A stretch of 64,000 nucleotides of DNA from Massilia sp. YIM B02443 (GTDB lineage Bacteria; Pseudomonadota; Gammaproteobacteria; Burkholderiales; Burkholderiaceae_D): assembly GCF_030411955.1 (NCBI RefSeq), contig NZ_JASNRA010000003.1, positions 234,574 to 298,573 on the forward strand, read 5' to 3'. Shown here in pieces: positions 38,027 to 46,360 of this stretch (its first letter is position 1; every line of letters starts with the position of its first letter). The translations under genes and the position numbers were made by a program. The notes under the pieces are model-generated. The model was given only the letters and a program-made list of their open reading frames with translations. It was not told the DNA's origin and searched no databases.

Positions 38027-40315
38027 ATGCCCCATTCGCGCCGTCTGTTGCACCGTTTCACGCCCCGCGGCCTCGGCGCCTGGCTGGCGCTGGCCTTTTC
38101 AATGCTCACCGTCGTGCTGACGCTGCTGTTGGTCGCGGTGGTCGAAAGCGCCGCCACCAGCCAGGTCAAGAGCAGCATCGGCCACGCGCTGGGAGAAATG
38201 GCGAACCAGACCGCCGACAAGCTCGACAGCGGCATGTACGAGCGCTTCCGCGAAGTACGGCTGATGGCGCGCCGCAGCGACCTGATTTCTTCCGGCGCCA
38301 GCCAGGAACAGCGGCGCCGCATCCTGCGCGACATGCAGGACACCTACGGCTACTACGAATGGATCGGCATGGCGGGCCTGGACGGCGCCGTGCTGGTCGA
38401 GGCGCGCGGCATGCTGGAAGGGAAGAACGTGGCCAAGCGGCCGTGGTTCAGCAATGCGCTCAAGGGCAACTTCGTGGGCGACGTGCACGAGGCGGTGCTG
38501 CTGGCCAAACTGTTGCCGGTGCAGGAAGGCGAGCCGCGCCGCTTCGTCGACGTCGCCTTCCCGTATCTCGATGCGCAAGGCAACCCGGCCGGCGTGCTCG
38601 GCACCCACCTGTCGTGGCAATGGGCGCGCGACGTCGAGCGCTCGATCATCGCGCCGGTGCAGGTCCGCAACAAGGTGCAGGCGCTGATCGTCAGCGCCGA
38701 AGGCGTGGTGCTGCTCGGCCCCGAAGGACTGCAGGACACCACCATCGACCTGGCCAGCCTGCGCGAAGCGCGCCAGGGCCGCACCGGCTACGCGGTCGAG
38801 CGCTGGCCGGACGGACGCGACTACCTGGTCGGCTACGGCGCCACGCGCGGCCGCGGCGACTATCCGGGCCTGGGCTGGTACGTGCTGGTGCGCCAGGACG
38901 TGCAGGATGCCTACGCCCCCGTGCGCGAACTGCGTAGCCGAGCGCTGTGGAGCGGCCTGGGGCTGGCGCTGCTGTTCTCGCTGGTCGGGGTGCTCGTGGC
39001 GCGCCGCATCACCCGCCCGCTCCAGGCGCTGGCCACCTCGGCCGACCACCTGCGCCGCGGCGACAGCACCGAGCTGGTGCCGGGAGGGCGCGGCTACACC
39101 GAAGTGCGCAAGCTCTCGGGCGCCCTGAACGCGCTGGTGGCGGCGCTGGTGCAGCGCCGCGCCGAGATGCAGGCGCTCAACGACACGCTCGAGCAGCGCG
39201 TCGAAGAGCGCACTGCGGAACTGGAGCGCGCGCTGTCCTCGGTGCGCGCCAGCGAGCAGCGCATCGCCGCCATCGTCGAGGCGGCGCAGGACGCCTTCAT
39301 CGCGGTCGACCGGCGCGGCATGATCATCGACTGGAATCCGGCGGCCGAGCGCATGTTCGGCTGGGCGCGGCACGAGGCGGTGGGCTGGCCGCTGGCCGAG
39401 ATGATCCTGCCCGAACGCTACCGCCCCAGCATCGCCAAGGCGCTGCACTCGCTGCGCCAGCTCGAACCGGACGCCCAGGTGCGGCGGCGCCTGGAACGCA
39501 CCGTGATCAGCCGCGAGGGCGCCGAGTTCACGGTCGAGACCTCGGTGGCGCTGGCGGGCACGGGCAGCGACGCCTTCTTCAGCATCTTCCTGCACGATAT
39601 CTCCGAGCGCAAGAAGGTCGACCGCATGAAGACCGAGTTCGTGTCGACCGTCTCGCACGAGCTGCGCACGCCCCTGACCTCGATCCACGCCTCGCTGTCG
39701 ATGCTCGACCAGGGCATGGCGGGCGACTTGCCGCCCGACGTGGCGGGCCTGATCCGCATCGCCAGCCAGAGCTGCGAACGCCTGATGCGGATGGTGAACG
39801 ACCTGCTCGACATCCAGAAGATCGAGGCCGGCCAGATGGAGTACAAGCGCACTGCCCAGCCGCTGGCGCCCTTGCTGCGCCACGTGGCCGACGCGATGGC
39901 CGGCCACGCCAACCTGACCGACGTGAAAATCAAGCTCGACCTGCCGCCCGGTTCGGACGGGGTGCGCGCCGAGATCGACCACGACCGCATGGTGCAGGTC
40001 TTGACCAACCTGGTGTCGAACGCGATCAAGTTCACGCCGTCGGGCAAGGAAGTGACGATCGGGCTGGCGCAGCGTCCGGGCTGGGCGCGCCTGAGCGTGA
40101 CCGACGAGGGGCCGGGGATCGCGCCGGCGTTCCAGCCGCGCGTGTTCGAACGGTTTGCGCAGGACGATGCGGGGGATTCGCGGCAGAAGGGCGGGTCGGG
40201 GCTGGGGCTGAACATCAGCAAGGCGATCGTCGAGGAGCATGGCGGGACGATCGGGTTCGAGACGCATGCGGGGCTGGGGACGCGGTTTACGGTGGAGTTG
40301 CCGCTGGCGTCTTGA
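38027..40315 (+). CDS. Membrane sensor histidine kinase with extracytoplasmic sensor
   Basis: The 762-residue kinase has a membrane helix at ~20–45, then a periplasmic cache-like sensor (~46–300) and a second helix (~305–327). HAMP, a coiled coil (AEMQALNDTLEQRVEERTAEL region) and a PAS domain (~410–535) follow. HisKA has H544 (SHELRTPL) and HATPase has NLVSNAIKFTPSG and GGSGLGLNISKAIVEEHGG. No response regulator is adjacent, so its partner is elsewhere. A REP-doublet element follows 27 bases after the stop. Confidence 0.92.
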   Translation: MPHSRRLLHRFTPRGLGAWLALAFSMLTVVLTLLLVAVVESAATSQVKSSIGHALGEMANQTADKLDSGMYERFREVRLMARRSDLISSGASQEQRRRILRDMQDTYGYYEWIGMAGLDGAVLVEARGMLEGKNVAKRPWFSNALKGNFVGDVHEAVLLAKLLPVQEGEPRRFVDVAFPYLDAQGNPAGVLGTHLSWQWARDVERSIIAPVQVRNKVQALIVSAEGVVLLGPEGLQDTTIDLASLREARQGRTGYAVERWPDGRDYLVGYGATRGRGDYPGLGWYVLVRQDVQDAYAPVRELRSRALWSGLGLALLFSLVGVLVARRITRPLQALATSADHLRRGDSTELVPGGRGYTEVRKLSGALNALVAALVQRRAEMQALNDTLEQRVEERTAELERALSSVRASEQRIAAIVEAAQDAFIAVDRRGMIIDWNPAAERMFGWARHEAVGWPLAEMILPERYRPSIAKALHSLRQLEPDAQVRRRLERTVISREGAEFTVETSVALAGTGSDAFFSIFLHDISERKKVDRMKTEFVSTVSHELRTPLTSIHASLSMLDQGMAGDLPPDVAGLIRIASQSCERLMRMVNDLLDIQKIEAGQMEYKRTAQPLAPLLRHVADAMAGHANLTDVKIKLDLPPGSDGVRAEIDHDRMVQVLTNLVSNAIKFTPSGKEVTIGLAQRPGWARLSVTDEGPGIAPAFQPRVFERFAQDDAGDSRQKGGSGLGLNISKAIVEEHGGTIGFETHAGLGTRFTVELPLAS

Positions 40316-40342
40316 TTAGCTTTTTTTATTGTTACCTTATAG

Positions 40343-40450
40343 ACCGTCATTCCCGCGAAGGCGGGAATCCAAGTTCGTTAAGTAGCCACCTGCTTAAACG
40401 ATGGTGGTATGCGTAAAACTTAGATTCCCGCCTTCGCGGGAATGACAGTC
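40343..40450. repeat. REP-doublet element, copy 1
   Basis: Two ~34-base arms in inverted orientation (40343–40375 and 40416–40450) are nearly identical. Each contains ATTCCCGC and GCGGGAAT around GAAG, a perfect 8-bp hairpin. The ~40-base middle holds its own hairpin (CCACC/GGTGG). It lies between convergent genes, where it may also stop transcription. A second copy is at 50041–50147. Confidence 0.85.
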
Positions 40451-40494
40451 TTTAAGTTAGTAGCAAGAGGGAGAGGGAACGTAGCTGCGCGCAG

Positions 40495-42060
40495 TTATCG
40501 CAGCTCGTGCAGCGCCATCCCGTGGAAACTCTTCCACGCCCCGAACACGCTTTCCAGCTGCGGCAACAAGCGCATCATCGCCGCCTTGTCGCGATGGAAG
40601 GTGGTCGCCGAGCCGTCGATGATGCGGCTGCCGCCGAGGGCATACATCCGTCCTTGGGAATAAGCCCCCGGCGCGCGCAGCAGCACCAGCACCTGCCGTC
40701 CCTCGTGCCCGGTCAGCAGCAGGTCGCCTTTCGCGCCCGGTTCGACCTGCCGGTAACGCCGTTGCTCCTCGGCCGCGATCGGCCCGGCTTCGAGCGCAAT
40801 GCGCACCCGCTTGCCGTGCTCCACGCCCCAGTCCAAAAACGGCGCCGCGAAGCGCTGGATCTGGCCGGGATCGGTGCGGTAATCCATCACCGCCAGCCCA
40901 TCGGCATGGCGCGCCAGCTCGCGCAGCAGCTCGCGCTTGCCATCCCACCAGAACGGCACCACGAATTCGAGCGGCATCGCGCCGGCCGCCTGGCGCAGGG
41001 CGGCGGCCAGTTCCAGGAAGCGGCGGTCGCGCAGCGCCGGGTCGAGCACCGTGGCCGGCAGCAGATACGGTTCGACGTCGAACTGCATGCCTTTCAGGCG
41101 CGCCGCCGGTTCGGCCCCCGCGTTGTAGGCGGCGTAGGCGCGCGCCCGCGCGCTGCTGGGCGCGTGCTGCTCCGGCAGCACCATGTGCGGATCGCCCTCG
41201 ACCGCCGTCACCGCCACGCCACGCGCGCCGGCGCGGCGCACGAAGGCCGCCAGCGCCTCGGGTTCGGCCACCCGCCCCTCGAGCAGCGGCACCGTGACGA
41301 ACACTTCGCCCAGGCCCTGGCTTGCCGCCCAGTCGATCAGCGCGTCGCCGCGCTCGCGCCATTCGCTGCGGTCCCAGGCCCAGGTCGAACGCGGCGGCCG
41401 GCCCGGCGCCGCTGCGGCCGGCTCCAGCGTCAGCGCGTCGAGCGTCAGCTGGCCGCCGTCCTGCGGGCACAGGAGCGTGAACTGGCGCCAGCTGCCCCGA
41501 TCGAGGTTCGGCGCCAGCGTCAGGCGCGCGCTGTCCACTTTGTCTGCTGCCGCCACGATGCCCAGGTCGAGCGCGCCCTCGCGCGCCGCCAGCCGCGCAT
41601 CGGCCGCCTGCCACGTGAAACGCCCGGCGCCGGAAAACGCCGCCTGCAACACGACGTCGGCGCGCGGCAGATACCACGGTCCCTGCAGCAGCACGCCGGC
41701 GGGACGCGTCCCCGGCCGGCAGGCGATGCGCAGGCGGCCGTCCTGCAGCGTCGCGCTAACGCGTTCCTCGATGCCGAACGTGCGCTTTGTCATGCCTTCG
41801 AGCAGATTGGCGCCGAGCGGCATCGGCCCCGGCGAGTCTGGCGCGGGTGTCGATGCCGGCAGCGTGTGCTCGCTGATCTCGAAGCGGCCATCCTTTTCCA
41901 CGCCCTGCAGCAGGATGAGCTGCTCGGGCCGGGCGTCGCGCGGCAGCGGATACACGGCCAGCACCTGGGCCGGATCGACGCCCGGCGGCACCGACGCGGC
42001 GTGGACGGGAGCGATGGTCAGGAGCATCGGCAGTAGGTAACGAATGGCGGAAAGGGACAT
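40495..42060 (-). CDS. Exported protein, putative glycoside-hydrolase-like barrel
   Basis: The 521-residue protein has a signal peptide (1–~22, PVHAAS). Its N-terminal half is β-rich and may bind carbohydrate. The C-terminal half has alternating β/α segments like a TIM barrel, including GLGEVFVTVPLLEG, GMQFDVEPYLL and GLAVMDYRTDP. An Asp-x-Glu at the end of a strand (FDVEPY) would suit a glycosidase site, but the family is not recognised. It is last in a four-gene operon with a QxxRW glycosyltransferase, so cutting or trimming the exported glycan is a plausible role. Confidence 0.6.
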   Translation of the reverse strand: MSLSAIRYLLPMLLTIAPVHAASVPPGVDPAQVLAVYPLPRDARPEQLILLQGVEKDGRFEISEHTLPASTPAPDSPGPMPLGANLLEGMTKRTFGIEERVSATLQDGRLRIACRPGTRPAGVLLQGPWYLPRADVVLQAAFSGAGRFTWQAADARLAAREGALDLGIVAAADKVDSARLTLAPNLDRGSWRQFTLLCPQDGGQLTLDALTLEPAAAAPGRPPRSTWAWDRSEWRERGDALIDWAASQGLGEVFVTVPLLEGRVAEPEALAAFVRRAGARGVAVTAVEGDPHMVLPEQHAPSSARARAYAAYNAGAEPAARLKGMQFDVEPYLLPATVLDPALRDRRFLELAAALRQAAGAMPLEFVVPFWWDGKRELLRELARHADGLAVMDYRTDPGQIQRFAAPFLDWGVEHGKRVRIALEAGPIAAEEQRRYRQVEPGAKGDLLLTGHEGRQVLVLLRAPGAYSQGRMYALGGSRIIDGSATTFHRDKAAMMRLLPQLESVFGAWKSFHGMALHELR

Positions 42061-42096
42061 GAGCGCAGTCTAGCGCGCAGCGCGCCGGATGCGCGC

Positions 42097-43527
42097 TCAG
42101 TTCGGCGGCGAGGCGCCGTCGGCATCCTTCACCGTGCCGCGGCGCTGCATCGCGCCCCAGCTCGCTTCGCGCTGGGTCGCCCAGCGCCACATGCCGACCA
42201 GGCGCCACCAGGCATTGACCTGGCGATAGCCGAAGTTCTCCAGGATCACGATCGCGCCCAGCGCCAGCAGCTGTTTGCCGCGCGGGTAGATGTGGAACGA
42301 CATCTCTTCCAGCAGCAGCCCGGAGCTTGACAGCAGGATGCCGAGCCCGATCGCCACGAACAGGAAGGCGCCGAACGCCTGCCACGAGATCAGGCCGGTG
42401 AAGAAGGCGAAGATCATGAAGACGTAGCCGCCCAGTTCGACCAGTGGCCCGAGCCACTCGAACAGCAGCATGAAGGGAAATGCGATCCACCCCGGCACGC
42501 CGCCGTGCCGCGAGAACATCAAGCCCCAGTTGGCGCTCAGGCTCTCGGCCAGGCCGCGCTGCCAGCGGATGCGCTGGTTGCGCAACGTGCGCAGGTCTTC
42601 CGGCGCCTCGGTCCAGCACACCGGATCGGGCACGAACTCGATGCGGTAAGGCTGCCTGCGCGCGCGCAGCAGGCGGTGCATGCGCACCACCAGTTCCATG
42701 TCTTCGCCGATGGTGTTGACGCGGTAGCCGCCGGCCAGCACCACTGCATCCTTGCGGAACACGCCGAACGCGCCCGAGATGATCAGCATGCCGTTCATCG
42801 CCGACCAGCCCAGGCGTCCGAACAGGAACGCGCGCAGGTACTCGACCACCTGGAACAGCGCCAGCGCATTGTTCGGCAGGCCGACGCGGGTCAGGAAGCC
42901 GCCGCTGACCTGGCAGCCGTTGGCCACCCGCACCGTGCCGCCGGCCGCCACCACGGTGGGGTCGCGCAGGAACGGCTCGGTGACCTTCGACAGGCTGTCG
43001 CGCTGCAGGATCGAATCGGCGTCGACGCCGCAGAACAGCGGATAGCGCGAGACGTTGATGCCGGCGTTGAGCGAGTCGGCCTTGCCGCCGTTGACCTTGT
43101 CGATCACGCGCACGTTGGGGTAGCGCGTCGAGCGGTACACCTGGCGCACTTCTTTGGTGGCGATCTGGCGCCGGTAGGCCTCGGGGAAGGGCAGCAGCGC
43201 GAACTCGCGCTTGAGCACTTCCAGCGTGCCATCGGTAGAGCCGTCGTTGACGACGATGATCTCGAACTCGGCGTAGCTCAGTTGCAGCATCGAGCGGATC
43301 GAGGCCGCGATCGAGGCTTCCTCGTTGTAGGCCGGGACCAGGATGCTGATCGGTGGCTCGAGGCCCGAATAGGCGCGCGGCAGCTCGGCCATGAACATCT
43401 CCTGCCCCTTGCGCCGCAGTGCGCGCAGGGCGAAGCCGTTCAGGGCCAGGTAGCCGGCGTTGAGCGCGATAAAGTAGCAGAACACGAACCAGGTGATGAA
43501 TTCGACCAGCAGGTGCTGCACGTTCAT
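42097..43527 (-). CDS. Membrane glycosyltransferase family 2 (processive type)
   Basis: The 476-residue protein has an N-terminal membrane helix (~8–35), the GT-A domain and C-terminal helices (~335–445). The GT-A motifs of processive β-glycan synthases are complete: VPAYNEE, NDGSTDG, DAD (169–171), ED (275–276) and QRIRW (318–322). It probably polymerises and extrudes a polysaccharide, like BcsA, PgaC or hyaluronan synthase. The sugar cannot be told from sequence. No PilZ domain is visible. It overlaps the HEAT-repeat gene by four bases. Confidence 0.88.
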   Translation of the reverse strand: MNVQHLLVEFITWFVFCYFIALNAGYLALNGFALRALRRKGQEMFMAELPRAYSGLEPPISILVPAYNEEASIAASIRSMLQLSYAEFEIIVVNDGSTDGTLEVLKREFALLPFPEAYRRQIATKEVRQVYRSTRYPNVRVIDKVNGGKADSLNAGINVSRYPLFCGVDADSILQRDSLSKVTEPFLRDPTVVAAGGTVRVANGCQVSGGFLTRVGLPNNALALFQVVEYLRAFLFGRLGWSAMNGMLIISGAFGVFRKDAVVLAGGYRVNTIGEDMELVVRMHRLLRARRQPYRIEFVPDPVCWTEAPEDLRTLRNQRIRWQRGLAESLSANWGLMFSRHGGVPGWIAFPFMLLFEWLGPLVELGGYVFMIFAFFTGLISWQAFGAFLFVAIGLGILLSSSGLLLEEMSFHIYPRGKQLLALGAIVILENFGYRQVNAWWRLVGMWRWATQREASWGAMQRRGTVKDADGASPPN

Positions 43528-44570
43528 GCCGTCTCCTGTTCGGCCAGCACCTGGTCCAGCATGTCGAGCGCGAAGCGGTCGGTGAGCGAGGCGCGCACCG
43601 CCGCCATGTCGGCGCGGGTCAGCGCCGGCAGTTCGCGCAGGGCCTGGGCCGCGCGGTAGCGCACCCACCATTGCTGGTCGCCCAGCAGGGCGGTCAATCG
43701 CGGCGCGTCCTCGCGGCTGCCGATGCGGCCCAGCGCGCGCGCCGCCTGCACCCGCACCTGCCAGTCGGAATGCGCCAGCAGGGCGCGCACCTCGGCGATG
43801 GTCTCGGGCGTCATCACGCTGCGCAAACCGGCGATCACCACCGGCACCGCGCCGCTGGTCAGGGCGCCGGCCAGCACCGGTCCCGGCAAAGGCACGCGCA
43901 GGGCTTCGGCGATGCGCAGCGCGCGCGGCAGGCGTTCTTGCGGCAGCGTCGGCAGGATGCGGCCCAGCACTGCGGCGGTGGGCGCGGCGGCCTGCTGCAG
44001 GATGCCGGCCACGTGCGACAGCGCCCAGTCGTCGCGTTCGATGAACAGCGGCGTCAGGTAGTCGGCGGCGGCGTGCGGGTCGACCCGCACCAGCGCCCAC
44101 AGCGCGGTCAGGCTCAATGCGCTGTCGGGCGCCTGCGCCAGCGGCAGCAGCCGGTCCCAGGCCGCGCGGTCGGCCAGGTGGCCCAGCACCAGCGCCGCCA
44201 GCAGGCGTTCGTCGCGCGGAGCGCGCGCCAGCATGCGGCGCGCCAGTTCATCGACGCCGAGCCGGCGCGCCACCGCATTGAGTGCCAGCGTGGCGTCGCC
44301 GCGCAGCGAGCCTTGCAGGTGCACCCACAGGCGCATGAAGTGGATCCGCTCGTGCGCCGGCAGCGCCGGCAAGGCCGGCTGCTCGCCGACGATGGCGGCG
44401 TTGAGCAGCGGGCGCCAGCGCGCCACCACCTGCGCGTCGCGCCGCTGGTGGCGCCGCAGTTCGACCCGCAGCAGCACGATCTGGCAGGCCAGCAGCAGGG
44501 TCACGCCGAGCGCGATGGCGCCGGTCCAGACCGCGATGGTGACGAAGGAATCGGTTGGCGGGGCGGGCAC
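43524..44570 (-). CDS. HEAT-repeat membrane protein of the polysaccharide operon
   Basis: The 348-residue protein starts at GTG, has one N-terminal membrane helix (~10–35) and then a helical-repeat cytosolic domain. HEAT-type units are clearest at ~265–325 (WQVRVQAARALGRIG and WWVRYRAAQALREL). Such repeats scaffold protein contacts; coupling to the glycosyltransferase gene (ATGA overlap) suggests it is a partner or regulator of the synthase. The link to the glycan is inference. Confidence 0.78.
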   Translation of the reverse strand: MPAPPTDSFVTIAVWTGAIALGVTLLLACQIVLLRVELRRHQRRDAQVVARWRPLLNAAIVGEQPALPALPAHERIHFMRLWVHLQGSLRGDATLALNAVARRLGVDELARRMLARAPRDERLLAALVLGHLADRAAWDRLLPLAQAPDSALSLTALWALVRVDPHAAADYLTPLFIERDDWALSHVAGILQQAAAPTAAVLGRILPTLPQERLPRALRIAEALRVPLPGPVLAGALTSGAVPVVIAGLRSVMTPETIAEVRALLAHSDWQVRVQAARALGRIGSREDAPRLTALLGDQQWWVRYRAAQALRELPALTRADMAAVRASLTDRFALDMLDQVLAEQETA

Positions 44571-44595
44571 GTTCCGGCAGGCGTCGGTGTGCGCC

Positions 44596-45006
44596 TCAGG
44601 CGCCGAGCTTGAGGAAGCGCCGCACCCGCGCCAGCAGCTCGTTCGGCTGGAACGGCTTGATGACGAAGTCGTTGGCGCCGGCGTCGAGCGCGCGCACGGT
44701 GTCGCGCTCGGTGTTCTTGGCGGTCAGCATCAGGATCGGCACCGCGGCCCACTCGGCGCGCGCACGCGCCTGGGCCACCAGCTCGAAGCCGTCGATATAC
44801 GGCAGCATGACGTCGAGCAGGACCAGGTCGGGCAGCGGCAGGTCCACTGTACCGGCGCCGGCGATGTACTCGCTCGCCGCGCGGCCGTCGGCCAGGTGCG
44901 TGACGCGGTAACCCTGGCGTTCGAGCATGAAGCGCAATACCTGGGCGATGTGATCGTCGTCCTCGACGACCAGCACCAGCGGTGCGGGAGCTTGTTGGTT
45001 GTCCAT
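44596..45006 (-). CDS. Response regulator (receiver only)
   Basis: The 136-residue protein is a receiver domain. It has VVEDDDHI, phospho-acceptor in LVLLDVMLPYIDGFE (about residue 62), MLTAKN and FVIKPF. No output domain follows. It is first in the operon with the HEAT protein and glycosyltransferase, so it may control the synthase by protein contact instead of DNA binding. The start ATG 45006 is downstream of a clear −10 element; a longer upstream frame is not supported. Confidence 0.9.
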   Translation of the reverse strand: MDNQQAPAPLVLVVEDDDHIAQVLRFMLERQGYRVTHLADGRAASEYIAGAGTVDLPLPDLVLLDVMLPYIDGFELVAQARARAEWAAVPILMLTAKNTERDTVRALDAGANDFVIKPFQPNELLARVRRFLKLGA

Positions 45007-45031
45007 GATGGCGGTGTAATGAAGTGACGCG

Positions 45032-45062
45032 ATTATACCGATGACAGCGGTTCGGATAACAA
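45032..45062 (-). promoter_or_regulatory. Promoter of the polysaccharide operon
   Basis: On the minus strand a perfect TATAAT (45037–45032) lies 25 bases before the response-regulator ATG. TTGTTA (45062–45057) is 19 bases further up; the spacing is longer than ideal, so an activator may be needed. The −35 overlaps the dyad at 45058–45083. Confidence 0.55.
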
Positions 45063-45083
45063 ACTGCAATTGAACAGTTTGTT
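45058..45083. promoter_or_regulatory. Perfect 9-bp dyad, operator candidate
   Basis: AACAAACTG and CAGTTTGTT are separated by CAATTGAA. The 26-bp dyad overlaps the −35 of the polysaccharide operon and begins 12 bases after the upstream gene's stop. No T-tract follows it on the minus strand, so an operator is more likely than a terminator, though both are possible. Confidence 0.5.
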
Positions 45084-45094
45084 GTTGTCTAGCA

Positions 45095-45328
45095 TCAAAC
45101 AATCGCCGCCGGTAACACTCCCCGGCGCAGTGGGTCGAGCAGGGCGCGCAGGTCGTTGTGGTCCAGCTCGTACATCAGCGCCAGCAGCTGGCCCAGCTCG
45201 CCGCGCGGAAAACCCTCGCGCGCGAACCAGCCCAGGTAGTGGCCGGGCAGGTCGGCGATCTTGCGGCCTTTATATTTCCCGTACGGCATTTCACGGACGA
45301 GGAGTAGTTGCAGGTGGTCGGCGTTCAT
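45095..45328 (-). CDS. DUF3820 family protein
   Basis: The 77-residue protein contains the family signature MPYGKYKGRKIADLPGHYLGWF. It is followed by a helix (GELGQLLALMYELDHNDL). DUF3820 proteins are small and cytosolic; some are annotated as quorum-sensing-linked, but the function is unclear. ATG 45328 is preferred to an earlier in-frame start because the conserved part starts just after it. Confidence 0.8.
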   Translation of the reverse strand: MNADHLQLLLVREMPYGKYKGRKIADLPGHYLGWFAREGFPRGELGQLLALMYELDHNDLRALLDPLRRGVLPAAIV

Positions 45329-45390
45329 CGTGCGGCACTTTAGCAAACAACGGCGGCGTTGTAGCATTTGGAGGACAGAAGGGAGGGGAT

Positions 45391-45810
45391 ATGGAGAGCA
45401 ATTACGATCTCGAGCGCTTCGTGCAGGCGCAGGAGCCGGTGTACGCCACGGTGCTGGACGAACTGCGCGCCGGCCGCAAGCAAAGCCACTGGATGTGGTT
45501 CATCTTTCCGCAGATCGCCGGCCTGGGGCGCAGCAGCATGGCGCAGCGCTACGCCATCGCCAACGACGACGAGGCGGCCGACTACCTGGCGCACCCGGTG
45601 CTGGGACCGCGCCTGCGCGAGTGCGCGACGATCGTGCTGTCGCTGCAGGGCGCGAGCGCGAACGCCATCTTCGGCGATCCGGACGATATGAAATTCCGCT
45701 CGTCGATGACGCTGTTTGCCGACACCGCGCCGGACGAAGCCGTGTTCCAGGCCTGCATCGACAAGTACTTCGACGGCGAGCCGGACCCGGAAACGCTGGC
45801 GCGGCTCTAG
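45391..45810 (+). CDS. DUF1810 family protein
   Basis: The 139-residue protein matches the DUF1810 (calpastatin-like name) family. It begins YDLERFVQAQEPVYATVLDELRAGRKQSHWMWFIFPQ, with later GLGRSSMAQRYAI and DDMKFRSSMTLF. The function is unknown; from memory the fold is related to ADP-ribose-linked proteins. GGGAGGGG precedes the ATG. Neighbours on both sides are on the other strand. Confidence 0.88.
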   Translation: MESNYDLERFVQAQEPVYATVLDELRAGRKQSHWMWFIFPQIAGLGRSSMAQRYAIANDDEAADYLAHPVLGPRLRECATIVLSLQGASANAIFGDPDDMKFRSSMTLFADTAPDEAVFQACIDKYFDGEPDPETLARL

Positions 45811-45823
45811 TCCGCGTGCCGGA

Positions 45824-46249
45824 TCAGGCGTCGGCGAACTGCTCCAGCAGTTCTTCGCCGCGGCCGCGCGCCGCCACGTGCAGGATCACGGTATCGGCGA
45901 ACTGCAGGGCCGGGTGGCTGGCGCGGTGGCGCGCGAACCAGAACACTTCTTCCAGGTCTTCGTCCTCGTGCGCGGTGCCCATCACCGCCTGCTCGGGCGC
46001 GACGTTGTCGTAGTCGAAGGCTTCGTCGGCGGCATCGTCGAGCGCGTCGCGCCAGCTTTCGCACTCCTTGCCCCAGGCCAGCATGAAGCGGCAGCCGCTC
46101 GTCACCAGCCAGCGCGCCACGTCCCAGCGCCACATCTCGTCGCTGTCGTCGTCGATCACGACGATCGCCATGAACGGGTCAAGGTGCTTAAGGTCGGGCA
46201 GCTCGGCGTGCGGACGCAGCTGGATGTAATGGGCTTTGGTGGTTTTCAT
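45824..46249 (-). CDS. Hypothetical acidic protein
   Basis: The 141-residue protein is rich in Asp/Glu (for example DDDSDEMWRWDVARW and AHEDEDLEEVFWF). It has two cysteines in GCRFMLAWGKEC. It looks like a small α/β domain with no signal or membrane segment. I recall similar proteins under a DUF name but cannot place it with certainty. It converges with the DUF1810 gene 14 bases away. Confidence 0.6.
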   Translation of the reverse strand: MKTTKAHYIQLRPHAELPDLKHLDPFMAIVVIDDDSDEMWRWDVARWLVTSGCRFMLAWGKECESWRDALDDAADEAFDYDNVAPEQAVMGTAHEDEDLEEVFWFARHRASHPALQFADTVILHVAARGRGEELLEQFADA

Positions 46250-46360
46250 GGTGGTGCACGGATAAAGAAGCGCATTATCGCCGGTTTGTCGCCGATGCGC
46301 GGGCGCAGTGTGGAATGGCCGGCTTCAATCGGGCTGCGCCGAGGAGCAGCCCGCGAGGCG

